DNA of 64,000 nucleotides from Liquidambar formosana (GCA_039720395.1 CM077822.1:16137043-16201042), one strand, 5' to 3'. Positions 14,601-29,139 are shown, counted from the stretch's first letter. Program-made: numbers and translations. The notes: generated by a model from the letters alone, not told the origin.

Positions 14601-17600
14601 TGAGGGAGGGTGTGAGATGTAATATTTTAGTCTAATAAGGGTAGTTTAGTATTTTAGTCAATTAGGGTTACTAGTGTTAGTTTCCTAATATTAATATTAG
14701 TCCTCTATATATATGCTTGTAATAGGTCATTTTAATTAATAAGAATTATTCTTTCTTACAAAAGTTAACAATAACAAGTCACAAAGTTAATAATTAATAT
14801 AGTAGGAGAATGCCATGAATTTAAAATGATACAAAGGATATACCTACAAAGTACAGCATGTGGTATAGTTAAGCGACATCTTTCTGCATCAAGTGGGGCA
14901 CATGGATCCTTTACATCATGTGTCCATATCCTTAGCTTCACAGTGCAAGGTAATTCTGCGGCTGCTGCTGCAGCCAGTGAGGTGGCAAGTTCAGATTGGA
15001 TTCTGCTAACAGGTTGAGGATCATTTTCATCACGTGCAATATTATTAAAAGCAGCACCTTCACCAGATTCAGATGTGGACATCAAGCGGGAACGTGAAGC
15101 ACGATGTCGTGTACCAGATCTTCCAGCAACCCTAGCTTGGCCAACACTGGTCATCATCATGGGGGAAATCATTGGAGTAGGATTTTCCACTTCACCAATT
15201 GCAGAAGAAATTTCATAACTACCACTATTAACTGGATGCATTGTACGTTGACCAGCTTGGCTCTGTCCAATTAACCACCCTTGCAAGAAAGGCAGTTCCC
15301 AATATGTTGGATCACCAAAAGGAAAAAACTGATTACTTCTCTCCTCAGGCTGCATTTCAATAGTCTCCATAGTATCCATGGCAGATTGAGGAACTGCATT
15401 TTCCATTTCACTTAAGAAAGAATCAGTTCCTGTTTCTTCTGGCAGAGGAGATGAGCTGTTAGGTTCAATAGGAGACAAAAGAAGTTCATACTGCCCCGAT
15501 GGTGTTGAATATGTCAAGAGCCGCACTGAAGCAGAAGGATCAACTCTCTGTTGCGCAGTACCCGAACCAACATCCCCATCCATATGCTGCAAAGATACTC
15601 TCCCATCATCTCTAGCAAATGAAGGCCACACCAAAAAAGGAAAAGACATGAGAGGTAGTCCATCTGCCAAACTAGAACGATCACTAGAATGAGCATCTGC
15701 CAAATATACAGTAGGAGGAGGATAGCGCAAGTAACCCGGAGAAGTTGCAAGTGTCATGGAGGAATCTGACGAGTCAAGGTCATTGACCTGAAAATCAGCA
15801 AACCTATAGGATCAACAAGACAGAAGCTAAAAGCAAACAATTAATTTGATGCCATTAACTAGTGTCACCTCGGCAGTTAAAAGAAACGGAGCAGCATGTG
15901 GGTGAAAATGCACGGCCCGAAGTGAACGGCGTGTCTTCAGTACAATAGTTGGTGAGGATGTCTCCCCTCTCCTGTTGTAATGCCATATGTATAGCTAATA
16001 CAGAATTTAAAATATCAAAGCCATTAGGTAAAAATAGAAGAATAGAACCCTACGTAAAGTCCCCAAATATAAAATTATCACCTTGTGACCTGAAGCTACA
16101 GCAAGAAGCTCTCCTTGGGCATGGAAAGCAATAGAGGCAATAGGACGGTCTGCATAGAGTAAAAGAAAAGGAAAAAATAAATTGAGCTATCATGTCCACC
16201 ACCATACAAGATCAACATATGAGCATAAATATTGTTTTAAAAAGGTTACATAAGGGGATCCACAGGAGTAATTACAAAAATCACGGAATTGTATGCACTC
16301 AGCAGTACTCGCATCCCATATGCGAACTTCATGATCCAGACTTCCGCTTGCAAGAATTTCTGGATACAATGGATGGAACCTAACCTGCAAATTTCCACCA
16401 GCACATTAGTTGGAATGGGGGTAGCTTAGCAGAAATTGCATATCTATAGAATGGCATATATGTTTATGCATGAAACATAGGGTTTAAATGATGTCCAAGG
16501 ATTAAAGCAGATACTCCCAAAACACAACCAAAACAAAAAAACAAAACCAAAACCAAACAAAAAAAGGAAAAAGAGGAAGAAAGTAAAGAACCAAAAAAAA
16601 AAAAAAGATACAACAAAGAAAGAAGAAGAAGAAGAAGAAAACTAACTGGAATATGCAAAACAACTAATAATGGAGATCTTGACACACTATATAGTAGACA
16701 AGAGATTGTAATATAAGATAGAACCATACATATGGTACTATAATTTGTTAACCTAAGAATGCTTGGATACTGGTTCTGAAGAGCCCAAACAGCATGTCCA
16801 CAGAAGATAATAAAGAATCTATTAATGTTCTATTTGACATAATTATAGGTTTTCTCCATATATATTTGCATCACTCTTATAGAAAGATGGAGAGATGATC
16901 TGATGAATAACCTCTCTGTTTGGTTCTTTGGATTACAAAACAACCACGGGACCATACCCTATGGCCCTACCAAACCCACACAATCAACGCCAAACCCAAG
17001 GGCTAAAGAAACACAACCCATCCACACCCAAGCATAATCTGAAAGTTTGGGACTCTCGACTAATGAAAAAACATCCCTTCAAACCATGGTAGGGTAAATG
17101 GTGGCTGCTTCCTTCTCTAAAAAGAAACTGTATAACAATCAAATAACACCACCAGAGATTCCATGATCCCCTGACTAAATCAAACTGAAGATTTCACAGA
17201 GATGGGTTTGGCTTATGCTCTCTCTCTATCCAGACTCCAATATGTGATCCATGGATGATATACATTTTATTTTATAAATATCCAAACTTCTTAGTGGCAC
17301 AAAAAACCTAAATGGAGGACACATGCTGCATCTTAAATATGGTGGCAGAAGTAAGACATATGCAATGAGTAGTGATTCGTTCTTTCCTCTTCTAAGTTAT
17401 TAAATTTCAATAGAATTTTCCTTCTTCACATTTTTACTTTAGGCAAGGATCTGAAATTTCAATGAGATAGGAGAATCCATTTTGATTTTGACCACTAATG
17501 AGGCAAATTCAAAGATTTCGGTTGAATTCAGAAATACCTTATATGTATATGTAAACACACACATATATCCCAACATGCTGACAACATGTCAAACCCACAT

Positions 17601-20500
17601 CTGCAAGGCTCAAATATAAAAACAAATAAATATTATTTTAAAACTCTCAACATGACAAGGGCTTGTCCAACACGTAATCAAAGTCCAGGCATGTCAAGTC
17701 CATGTTCATGTCCAACACATTCTGAAAAGGACACAACTTTTAGACGTATCAAATCTGCCAAATAAACACACTCCTTTTATCTATATTAAGGATTAATTAG
17801 GCAATGTCCTCTCAAAAATAGCTCCTACTACTTGGTCGTTTGGGATCAACTACAAGTTTGCACCCACCAATCCACCCTTCCCCTCTGATCTTCTTCTCTC
17901 TATTTATTCTCCTCTTAATTCTCACCCAAAAAAAAAAAAAAAAAAAAAAAGGACACTTTATCTAGAACTTCTAAGAAAAAATATTTTGGAAGGTGTAATT
18001 TTGTATTAGCGAAGCCGATATTATAGTTCTTCTCAATAAATTAGCAACTAAATGTGTATGATAAATTCTTGTAATTAACGCAAAATTCTCGTAAGGCCAG
18101 CCATGCTTTTTCATACAGAATGTTGGGCAATCAAGCATATGTCCATAAAATATGCCTAGTCAACATGAGGATGTTGAAATGGATAACTTGTGACAAAAGA
18201 AAATATATAATGATAAATGATTATATGAATACATTTGTAGGAAGCTCGAGAAGAACCACTTAAAGACAAAACCGGAGAAATTTTTCTACTTGTTTCTCAT
18301 TGCACAACAAAACCAATGACTGACTGAAATGATGGACTAGATTGAGTTATCATGAGAAAGGATTCATCTCGCTGACCCCAACCAATTGAAATACAAGGAT
18401 TCACTGAGTTGAGTATTGCAAGAATCGAGAAATCTTCCAACTCAAAGGTTCAAACATGATAAGTCAAAATATTCTGTATGTAGACGTGCATTGTTGTATT
18501 TGGAGAGGGGGGGAGGAAGATCCCTCAATAGTGATTCACTCTTCTTACAGGCCATCAATATAAAATGTAAAATAGGTTCCAAATTGTAGAAAACTAGAAA
18601 AACTAGTTATTTCACCACTATAATTGACCAACTACATCTCATGGTAGAACAATGTCAATTAATGATATTATAAGGCAGATTTATTTAAGAAGAAATAATT
18701 CAACCCATGTTGTCTCTGGCTGAAAAAAAAAGAATACAAAATTGCAGAGTGAAAGACCCTTTATTCAAATGGTCGAGTCACATCATTCTCATGCATGAGG
18801 TTCTGGGATCAAGTCCCAATGAGCGTGAATGAGATGCCAGGTTAAGCCCAAGTGGGCTTTCCCCAAGGAACCACAACAAAAAATAGATAAATAAATAAAT
18901 AATAATAATAAATGTAGGGTTGTTGCAGTTTGACAATGCAACCTTACCACCCAAGGTGTCCTCCGATGACCACTCAACAACTTTAAGCAGGTCCCAGTTT
19001 GGCAATCAATTATCTTTACCGTGTGGTCTCCACTGCAGGTATGGAATCAAATGGACTCTTAGAAATACAAAATCTGTTGACATAAACATATCTCAACAAA
19101 TTGTTATCCTAAACTTCAAAAACAACAAAATAGAGACTAAAAAGAGCAACATACTGCGTTGAAGCAAGTGTCTTTCCATCAGGACTGAAGGCTGCAGCAA
19201 TAGTTGACCTTGGAGGAGGTAATAATGGACAATATTTAGCTGATAAATGCCGCAATGACTCTGCCTCCACCCTAAATATAGACAAATGTTCAGAGTATCA
19301 ACTGAGATCCCAGCTAAGAGGTTATCCATCAAAAATAAATAAATAAACATCACTATCTAACATTGCTCAAAGATTACAGAAAAGCAACTTAAAACCCGTG
19401 TCTTACCATGAGACAAGACCATGTCTTGCATCTCTCACTGCTTCACACCTTGGCCCAAATGAATCAAGATGCAATTTGGAAGCCTTTCCCCATAACCTTT
19501 TCGATGAATGCTTTGTTCGAGGACAAACCTCTCTTCGTGCTAACAGCCGAAAGACATTGGTGCCACTGGTAAAATAGTAAAACCAATTTTGAATCAGCAG
19601 AAATAAAATCAGATACATGTGAAGGGAATAGATGCTGTTTCCAAACTTCCAAATAGCTAAACCCCATAGCTAATCCAAGTAAGCACACAAAATTGAAATG
19701 CATGATATGTAAACAAATACTCAAAATTGTTTAAATTTCGACACTGACACTGCATGTCTGATCATTTAAATGAACATCCAAAGTAAATATCAAACTCAAA
19801 ATAGATCATTTTGAACAATGAATAATAATAATAATAATAATAATAACCCCCTCAAATCTAGACTCCTAAACGTGATTGGATGATCAAAATATGATATTTG
19901 GGACCTTCTTGAGTGAGTTTGACAGAAAAAGAATTAAATCCACAAGACGGACTATAATTTGGCAAAAAAAAAAGAAAAAAAACCCTACAACACCTTCGCT
20001 TCGCGTCATCACGTCAAACACACAGAAAAGCTACATTAAAAACTAATGTAGCTAGCAGATGGTCACTATAATAAGACCGAATATACAACTACAAACATAA
20101 AATGAGTGCAAATGCAAACAAATCTACGTGCTACCTAGGCACATAAACCCTAGATCAAACATTGATTCCCACTTGAATTGCCCATAAACTCATCTGAAAC
20201 TAATCGAAAACTCCATAATTGCCTCGAAACCAAGAAGAATTATCGCAATCTCATTGAAATTTCGAGATCTTCGCCCAACAAATGCAAATTCAGAAAAAAG
20301 AGACCAAATTCAGACACAATTCAGCGACAACAACAACAACAACGCCATGAGATAAGAGAGAATTAGTGATTAATTTTTCACCTATATTTGCTTGTAGGGT
20401 GGTCGTGCTGGTGGTGGCTCGGAACACCCTGAGGAATCCGTGGCTGTGAACTTGAGGTTGATGGAGCATTCGCATCGTCTGCCCAGAACGATCCCCTCAT
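1251..20500 (-). CDS. AMBRA1-like WD40-repeat protein, 14 exons, 777 aa
   Basis: Exons on the minus strand: 20500-20382, 19565-19407, 19271-19155, 19032-18948, 16384-16276, 16149-16082, 15994-15869, 15787-14844, 12775-12572, 12460-12400, 10161-10048, 6654-6541, 6450-6364, 1277-1251. All introns are GT-AG and the phases join into one frame of 778 codons including the stop. The start MRGSFWADD is chosen because it is the only frame that continues into exon 2. WD40 repeats lie at about residues 105-265 (HGDHTVKIID, LDHEVRIWDAS, VASGHKLYIW). A long low-complexity middle follows, then further beta-propeller blades (GAHFSPCGRFLAACV, VNVACFHPSVGGGLVYGTKEG) and the tail VPTYALEC. Known for the family: animal AMBRA1 is a CUL4-DDB1 substrate receptor that regulates autophagy. 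A similar role here is inference from the plant homologues. I see no clear WDxR DDB1-binding box in the blade carrying WDAS. Confidence 0.93.
2060..4900 (-). mobile_element. L1-type LINE remnant, split by a hAT-type element
   Basis: Read on the minus strand, 4870-4285 encodes pieces of a non-LTR reverse transcriptase. A variant catalytic box appears in ISHLLYANDTIVFC (normally YADD), followed by a region resembling LGVPFKSKAVWDF. The segment 4200-3890 continues with the usual LINE spacer. After the inserted element, 2372-2133 encodes the C-terminal block WKLAPHAIFWTIWKERN. Stops and frameshifts are frequent, so it is dead. The 3' end at about 2060 has an A-rich run on the minus strand. Confidence 0.8.
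2602..3889. mobile_element. Non-autonomous hAT-type element, family member A
   Basis: The left end CATGATTCCAAAGTCT and the right end AGACTTTGAACCCTG are imperfect inverted repeats. The first 280 bp closely match the element at 54249-55605, for example GAAAGAACACTATCTTTA followed by TTTTAGATATCTAA. It has no transposase frame. No clean 8-bp target duplication is visible at this copy, unlike the other member. It interrupts the LINE, so it is the younger insertion. Confidence 0.7.
5657..5692. repeat. CT dinucleotide microsatellite
   Basis: An uninterrupted CT run lies in the last intron of the AMBRA1-like gene. Confidence 0.95.
5765..5889. repeat. Two-copy tandem repeat of about 63 bp
   Basis: The unit contains GACTAGGAATAGCCAT, then GAAGGCTAGGAATAGCC, then CTCAAGGCTAG, and ends near TAGTC. 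The second copy differs at several positions. Each unit also carries internal repeats of the word AGGAATA. Confidence 0.7.
6655..10047 (-). other. 3.4-kb intron 11 of the AMBRA1-like gene
   Basis: No coding sequence is seen. A stretch at about 7690-8020 may be an old LTR-retrotransposon remnant: it has an LTR-like AT-rich stretch ending near TTGAATACAA, then AATTGGTGCCAGAGC, which resembles a primer-binding site. The paired repeat could not be found, so I do not call it as an element. Confidence 0.4.
13022..13181 (+). repeat. 5' LTR of the small retrotransposon
   Basis: TG...CA-type ends; paired with the copy at 14611-14770. Confidence 0.93.
14611..14770 (+). repeat. 3' LTR of the small retrotransposon
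   Basis: Preceded by a polypurine tract and followed by the target duplication ATAAC. Confidence 0.93.
16385..18947 (-). other. 2.56-kb intron 4 of the AMBRA1-like gene
   Basis: No coding sequence is seen. It holds A-rich and GAA-rich tracts near 16560-16640, a poly-A run near 17929-17951 and a possible SINE near 18757-18900. The rest is unassigned. Confidence 0.5.
18757..18900 (+). mobile_element. Possible tRNA-derived SINE
   Basis: The order ATGGTCGAGTCA ... GGTTCTGGGATCAAGTCCC resembles degenerate pol III A and B boxes at about the right spacing, followed by a non-tRNA body and a short A-rich/ATAA tail. No convincing target duplication was found. It could be another repeat type. Confidence 0.4.
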
Positions 20501-20522
20501 TATTTTCTCGAGCAAACCTCAT
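20382..20522 (-). CDS. Upstream ORF overlapping the AMBRA1-like start
   Basis: An upstream ATG at 20522-20520 opens a frame that overlaps the main ATG (20500) out of register. It stops with a TAG formed by the last three bases of exon 1 (20384-20382). The same frame is open further upstream to an ATG at 20744, but a TATA-like run lies at about 20749-20758, so that outer ATG is probably at or before the transcription start. The inner upstream ATG is very likely in the 5' leader. Both it and the main ATG have A at -3. Any repressive effect on translation is inference. Confidence 0.45.
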   Translation of the reverse strand: MRFARENNEGIVLGRRCECSINLKFTATDSSGCSEPPPARPPYKQI

Positions 20523-20744
20523 ACTCTGCAATTTTCCGGCATTCTTTTCTGGGAAAAAAAGAAAATTCTTCCGGGAAAATTCGAAATTGGAGTTGAATAA
20601 ATTAGAGGAGAGGGGTGAATTTGATGTCTGTGGTAAGTGCAACCTTGTTTCTATAAGGATCTCCTCGAGATGGACGAAAATGGGAAGCAAACCTAAAGGA
20701 GCATAGAACTCACTTTCTCTGGTTTTGGATTGAATTTTTGCCAT

Positions 20745-20760
20745 CGGACATATATATAAT
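20745..20760 (-). promoter_or_regulatory. TATA-like region of the AMBRA1-like gene
   Basis: An alternating AT run on the minus strand stands about 250 bases before the chosen start codon and is the only clear TATA-like run directly upstream of exon 1. This is positional inference, with no transcript evidence. Confidence 0.4.
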
Positions 20761-23700
20761 TTTCGTATTTTCCATGGATTTCTGTGTTCAGGTTTATCTT
20801 TAGACCAAATTGCCCTTTTCGTGTTTCAGGGTGGGATGGACCGATTTTGATTGCGCATTTGGGCCTCATGGTAAGCCCGGTCCATAAAAGCCCACCCTCT
20901 TTACATGCCTGGGCTTGTTAGCTAGGACTTTCCATATGATTATCATGTATCGTTCTTATGACATCATATGTGGTATTGTGCATCATCACACCAATATTCG
21001 TATCTACGGACACTATATGAAAGACATATAATATGGACTTTCTAGTTCGGATTTGGTGCTGGGGTGCAAAAACCTACACCATGTTGGGGTGAATGGGATC
21101 ACGCCATGTGGACCATTTCATGCAATATACGATACCGAGCTTTTGCACTGAGGAATGCATCGCTTCACTAAGGTGTCGAGTTCTTGGCACCAAAGAGCGC
21201 ATTGTTACGTGTGAGCTTCCATTGTTCTAAATTGTCTACATGTCACCATCCTCTGCGCCCATGTTGGATTTTGGTACCCAGCACCGACTCTAAGGGCGTC
21301 GATGCGTACGGCATTAGTCATTGAGCCGATTTCTCAACTCATGCTTCCACATAGCGTAATCATACCTTACACATTCGTGCATGGCGAAATCATGTTTTTA
21401 AACCTTCGTGTATTGCTTAATTGTGCTTTGAGAGTTAGCATATTACTCCGTATAAGCTTATAGCTTGCACACTCAATACTCTTTTTTTGGTGAACTGAAC
21501 ATATATAGTATTAAATCATAAAGTTACAAACGTCACGAGGATATAAATCTCCTTTATTATCTGCTTTAAGTTGAGCATACAACCATATAGGAGGGAAATA
21601 AAAAATATTACAATAATAACCCAAAAATACACCTTGTCTAACTAGAATATCTGCACATTAATTAGCTTTCCGATACGTATGCTGCATCTGTATCTCTAAA
21701 AAACAGTTCATGAGGCACCTGCAATAAAGGATAACACTCCTACTTACTCTAACTTGCTTGCACTAGGCTTGCCCATGTGGAGCTTGTACCTGCCCAAGCA
21801 AGGTCGGAGCTTGTAAGACCCAAGAGCTGGCCCCGCTGAATCTTTTATTGTTCATATTTTACACCTTATGTTTTTTGTACTATTTATAGATTTTGCCTCT
21901 CTCAAATTTTTTTGACCCTTTTATATTTAGTTTTTACTCCTTTCTTTCTATAAATTTCTTTATTTTATCCCTATTTAAATTTTTTTTTACCCCATATTTT
22001 ATTGTTTTCATCACTTTTCTTTTGTCCTTCACTCATTGTAATTATTATTATTATTTATTTATATAGATTAACAATGTGATACAGCCCAAATTTTTTTATC
22101 TAAATCAATTTACTCAAAAAATGTTACAGCCACCACATCAATTCACTACGGATAATTATTCTTTTAATAAAATTTTTGATTGATTAGCCAAGTTGCCACC
22201 TCATTTGGGGAAAAAAAATTGGTTCTTTATCATTATATGTTACTCTTCTGATTGTTTATTGATAAGAAAAACTTGTTATTAATTCAAAAAATTTCTTTTG
22301 TCTTGTGGTTGTGAAGTAGGATAAAAATGCGAAAAAAATTAATTATACCCTGTAGTCATTTTGACTGAAGATAAAAATATATAAATCAATTAACGTTTAG
22401 TCCTCCTCCACCAAATTCTTGACTCCACCAATGTGCCCAAGCCCACTTACATATTAAAGCCTGGTCCAACTAACAACTTATTTTGGTAACCACATGCAAA
22501 GGGTTTGGTGAGTAAATTTTGGTCAAGGATGCAAATGAAACCAAGAACTCTTGACAAGGCAAAGGGTTTTCTTTCTTACCATTATGGGATCAAAAAATTG
22601 ACAAGGCAGCATCATTTTAAATGTGTCAAAAATCAAATTGGTTGATGAGTTATGATCATCTAATCAAAACATTTTTATTTTGCCTTTTACTACTCAAACG
22701 AGTTTCATTTAAGCAAACCAGTTATTAATATATTTTGCTATGTGATGTTATGATTTGTGACTCATCTATGGGTCTATTTCAACTAGAACTCTTAACAAAA
22801 ATCTAGCTCCGATTGATGATTTTTTGGCCATTTGATTTAAAAGTTTTATTTTTTCAATTTACAAAAAAACAAAACAAAACACACCATCCTCTTGATTGAA
22901 ATAATTGGTCAAATTGAAGTAACTGGTCAAATTGAAATAATTGTTCAAATTGAAATAATTTCTCTTGAGTAATTTAATTGAATTAATTGGTCAAAAAAAC
23001 AACACACCATCCTATAGAATTTAATTGAAATAATTGGTCAAATTGAAATAATTTGTCTTGAGTAATTTATATTTACTAAGTGAGAACAAGTAAATGGTGG
23101 ATTCCAAACCTCTTCTTTGTTAAAAAAAATATGTCTCTTTGGGGTGAGACTAGAAAATATAAAGCGAAATCTTCTACTTAAAACTGAAAGCTGAATGCCC
23201 CTTTTTGCTTGTCTAGTTTTCCTTTTTTGGATCAATCGTATCTTCTGAGGCTTGCTAATAGAGCATCCCTTTTTTTGGCTAAGGGGCAACAAAATGTAAT
23301 AGATTTGGTGCCACCCCATCCTAGATATTCTTCTTTTTGTTCTTATATATGATTGAGACTGTAGATGGTGTGGAATCTCATTTTGATACTTATCCAAGAA
23401 CAAAAAAAAAAAAAAAAACAAACTTATCCAAAAAAAATAATCTCTATTTGATCGTTTATAAAATATTTGATTATCCAAAAAATAAAAAAAAAATAAAAAA
23501 TTTGCAGTTCAAATCAGGTGCTCGTATCTAGATTATTCATTTACTAGGCAAAGAAACCTCTGGAGATAAGTACCAGAACATCCCACACAGACCTTTCGTT
23601 GTCTTATTCCCCTACTGCCAAATCTCTCTCTCCCTCTCTCTTTCTCACACATAGCCCAAAGCATAAGATAGGGCTTCTAGTTATCAATTCTAAATTTTAA

Positions 23701-24135
23701 ACCTCCCTAAGATGTAGTCTTTCATCCTTACTAATTCTCTTAAACTAATAGTATTATCACTGAAATGATAAGAGTAATCTCAATGGATAACATTTTTTAT
23801 TTTGTATCTTTTAATTTGAATTTCCAAAAATTTGATTTAACGAGTTGGATTAAACTTAGCACGGTGCACCGAGTCCTTTTCCCTCTAATGATAAAGTCCG
23901 GATTGAGTTGTGGCCCACCACAAAATCAATCATATATTCCTCAAGAGCGAAGACGACACCTGCTCAAGAAGTTGGTCCTCACGTGTCATATACCGACTGA
24001 ATGTGTCCATTATTCGCCATCCTCCCACGCTCATCGCTTGCCAAGTGTTAGGTCGGCCTTTCTCGACTTCCCCTCCCCTTTTTATCTTACGTCGTGGACG
24101 TCAAAGCTTCCGTAGAAAGCTAAAAGACGAACTCC
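20760..24135. other. Intergenic region between the AMBRA1-like and BAM1 genes
   Basis: This region lies between two divergently transcribed genes. No gene is recognised. At 21490-21720 the minus strand resembles a decayed LINE 3' end (an oligo-T run on plus, then a patch like a terminal RNase H region). At 22060-22290 there is a patch (GCCAAGTTGCCACCTCATTT) shared with the centre of the foldback element at 39786-40797. A tandem repeat lies at 22898-23060. Confidence 0.5.
22898..23060. repeat. Degenerate tandem repeat, unit about 19 bp
   Basis: Repeated words of the type AAATTGAAATAATTGGTC occur at least three times in tandem, then again after an interruption of about 50 bp. Function unknown. 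Confidence 0.7.
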
Positions 24136-24142
24136 ACAACCG

Positions 24143-25098
24143 GAACAGGATCCTCTGCCATGGTATGGCAGAGAACAATCGTGCCATACTTAACTTAATT
24201 TCGACATGTGGCTTAGTGTGTCATCCAACGGATCAGATTTGTTTTTGTTTTTATTGTATATTTTACCTCAAAACGTCCTCGTTTGATGTCTTCTTTCTGT
24301 ACATTGTTGACGATGATGGCTAAGGCATGAATGATTTTGTTCCTAAAACCCAACTCTTTAATGGTTGACTCTGTTTCTAAAACTCAGTCTCTTCTTCGTT
24401 GTGTGTCGCCGGCGGCAGCGGCTGCCCCTATGGCTAACACACACTCTCTTTATACTTCTCCGACCCATCATCCTTAATAGTGAGAACGTGAAGGCCGTCA
24501 ATGGCTGCTTATGATAAATGATTTTTAAAAAAAAAAAAATTCACACACCGACACAGAACTAAACCAGATTTGATTTAAAATCCTTGATGGAGAGAGTATG
24601 AAGGCAAGGCCATGACCGCTTATGATAAACCAGATCTGATCTAAAAAAAAAATTTAACAAAAAAAAAAAAGACACACAGATTTGAACCAGTCCATGATGG
24701 GATTTTATTTTCTTCGTTGACAAAGTGAAGGAGCTTCAAGACTCGTCGACAACACTGCAACCTTAAACACACAAAGGATCCCAATTTCAAAGCAAAGGAG
24801 CTTGCCCCCGGATCAAAATTTCAAAAGCTAAAAATGTATACATCTCGTGTTCAAAGGTTATGATGAACGAGATCTAGATAAGTACGCTTGTGTTCAACTG
24901 TTCATCTTCCTCTTTCGTCGGAAAAGAGAAAGAGGAGCTTGGAAATCAAAACGGCATCATTTTAAGCATAAACACGTTCAAAAAAATCAAATGAAATCTG
25001 ATCCGTTAGATTATTGAGTTGACCACGTGTCTTGCCTTCTTCAAAGTATGGCATGATCGCCTCTGCCATAGAATGGCAGAGGATCTTGTTCCCCCCCG
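24143..25098. mobile_element. 956-bp TIR element immediately upstream of BAM1
   Basis: The first and last 95 bp or so are inverted copies of each other: GATCCTCTGCCAT...ATGGCAGAG...GCCATACTT...GGATCAGATTT on the left against its complement on the right. Each end also carries its own 9-bp hairpin, CTCTGCCAT/ATGGCAGAG. The candidate target duplication is ACAACCG (24136-24142 and 25099-25105). The interior has two related A-rich segments (around 24480-24560 and 24590-24680) sharing GCTTATGATAAA. No transposase frame. The TIR length and near-symmetrical structure suggest a Mutator-like or foldback MITE; the superfamily is uncertain because the target duplication is only 7 bp. Confidence 0.8.
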
Positions 25099-25130
25099 AC
25101 AACCGTGTTACTTAACCCGAAAGGGCGGGA

Positions 25131-25335
25131 CACGTGAGCTCCATGTCACTTTCTCGTGACGTGTCCTCACCTCATTCGTCATACAATCTTTTACTCAACG
25201 TAAGTCGCGCGTTTACTGGAACCTTCACGCGCAACAACATCCCACCGTCCATCACACGTGAGTGGGACACGTGTAGAGAGGATGAAGATGCCGGAAAGAT
25301 TATTTTAATCTTATCTGATCTCATCACCTATAAAT
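25131..25335 (+). promoter_or_regulatory. BAM1 promoter: three G-boxes and a TATA box
   Basis: CACGTG palindromes stand at 25131-25136, 25255-25260 and 25268-25273. A TGACGTGTC-type ACGT motif lies near 25157-25165, and the TATA box TATAAATA at 25328-25335. The 5' leader is then about 115 nt. ACGT-core boxes are binding sites for bZIP (ABF/AREB) and bHLH factors. This fits the ABA- and osmotic-stress induction known for Arabidopsis BAM1, but its operation here is inference. Confidence 0.75.
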
Positions 25336-25477
25336 AGAGTCGTGGAGCTCATCCTAACTTCTCATTTCTGACCTCACCTTCGCAAACACGAACAGCAAGA
25401 AGAGCTTCCTCTTTCTCCCGCTTTCTCGTTGAAAGTTTCTCTTTGGTTCGATTTTCTTGAGAAGATTTTTTACGGAC

Positions 25478-28641
<3,164 letters not shown>

Positions 28642-29139
28642 AAATTGACGTTAGGCTTGCTCTCTATACTCATATAGCAAGTAAGCAACAGGTCTGGTTA
28701 CACGGTTAAGGTCTCATTGCAATAATGATATTTTGGTATCCCCTGCTCTTTCTTATACTTTCTTGTAAATTTGTAATGTCATTAATGGATGGGACTCTGG
28801 GAGTGTCCTGTTTCAATGGTCTTTTTCCCTTCGAAAAATTATATGAATATATTATTTCAATCTTTCTCTGGTGGGAGACTGCATAGCATGAATGATCAGA
28901 TCCGCTGTGACATAAGTAGCATTTATAGTTGAGATGGAATAGACATGGAGCAATGCCTACTCCATTTCCTTATAAGGAGAAATGCAGAGAGTCGTCAATT
29001 CCTTTGGAATGTGATGAGCCTCTGAGCATACCAATCTCTGATTAAATGGTCAAATATTTACGTTCAATCTGCTTGGCGTCTTAGCAAAACGGTAACACCG
29101 GAGTCAATTCATTCAGATCTGGAGTCGTGGGTTTGGATT
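28642..29139 (+). other. BAM1 3' flank
   Basis: This holds the presumed BAM1 3' UTR and unassigned DNA. Around 29070-29165 a tRNA-like order (CTTAGCAAAACGGTAACACC, then GGGTTTGGATTAGCATTCGATCC) hints at a SINE, too weak to call. Confidence 0.45.

Larger units (their letters stand above)
13022..14770 (+). mobile_element. Small non-autonomous LTR retrotransposon (1,749 bp) with 5-bp TSD
   Basis: Two 160-bp LTRs (13022-13181 and 14611-14770) begin TGTGAGATG and end AACA. They differ at 4 positions by my reading, all transitions (97.5% identity). A 5-bp target duplication ATAAC flanks it (13017-13021 and 14771-14775). After the first LTR, CGGTATCAGAGCC resembles the initiator-tRNA-Met primer site. 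Before the second LTR, GAGGGAGGG is a polypurine tract, so the element reads plus, antisense to the host gene. The 1,429-bp interior has no recognisable gag or pol, so it must depend on enzymes from another element. Confidence 0.93.
12776..14843 (-). other. Intron 8 of the AMBRA1-like gene, mostly an LTR element
   Basis: This intron lies between the long exon 8 and exon 9. About 1.75 kb of its 2.07 kb is the LTR element described separately, so the intron without it would be only about 0.3 kb. Confidence 0.85.

Noticed and set aside
23038..23478. 146-residue minus-strand open frame, Lys/Arg/Phe-rich, perhaps organelle-like
   Set aside because: I could not match it to a plastid or mitochondrial gene, and it overlaps homopolymers and a tandem repeat. 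A search against organelle genomes would decide.
25457..25477. In-frame extension of BAM1 upstream of the ATG
   Set aside because: The extension starts from TTG; the first ATG gives the N terminus MALSMTHQ that matches other BAM1 proteins.
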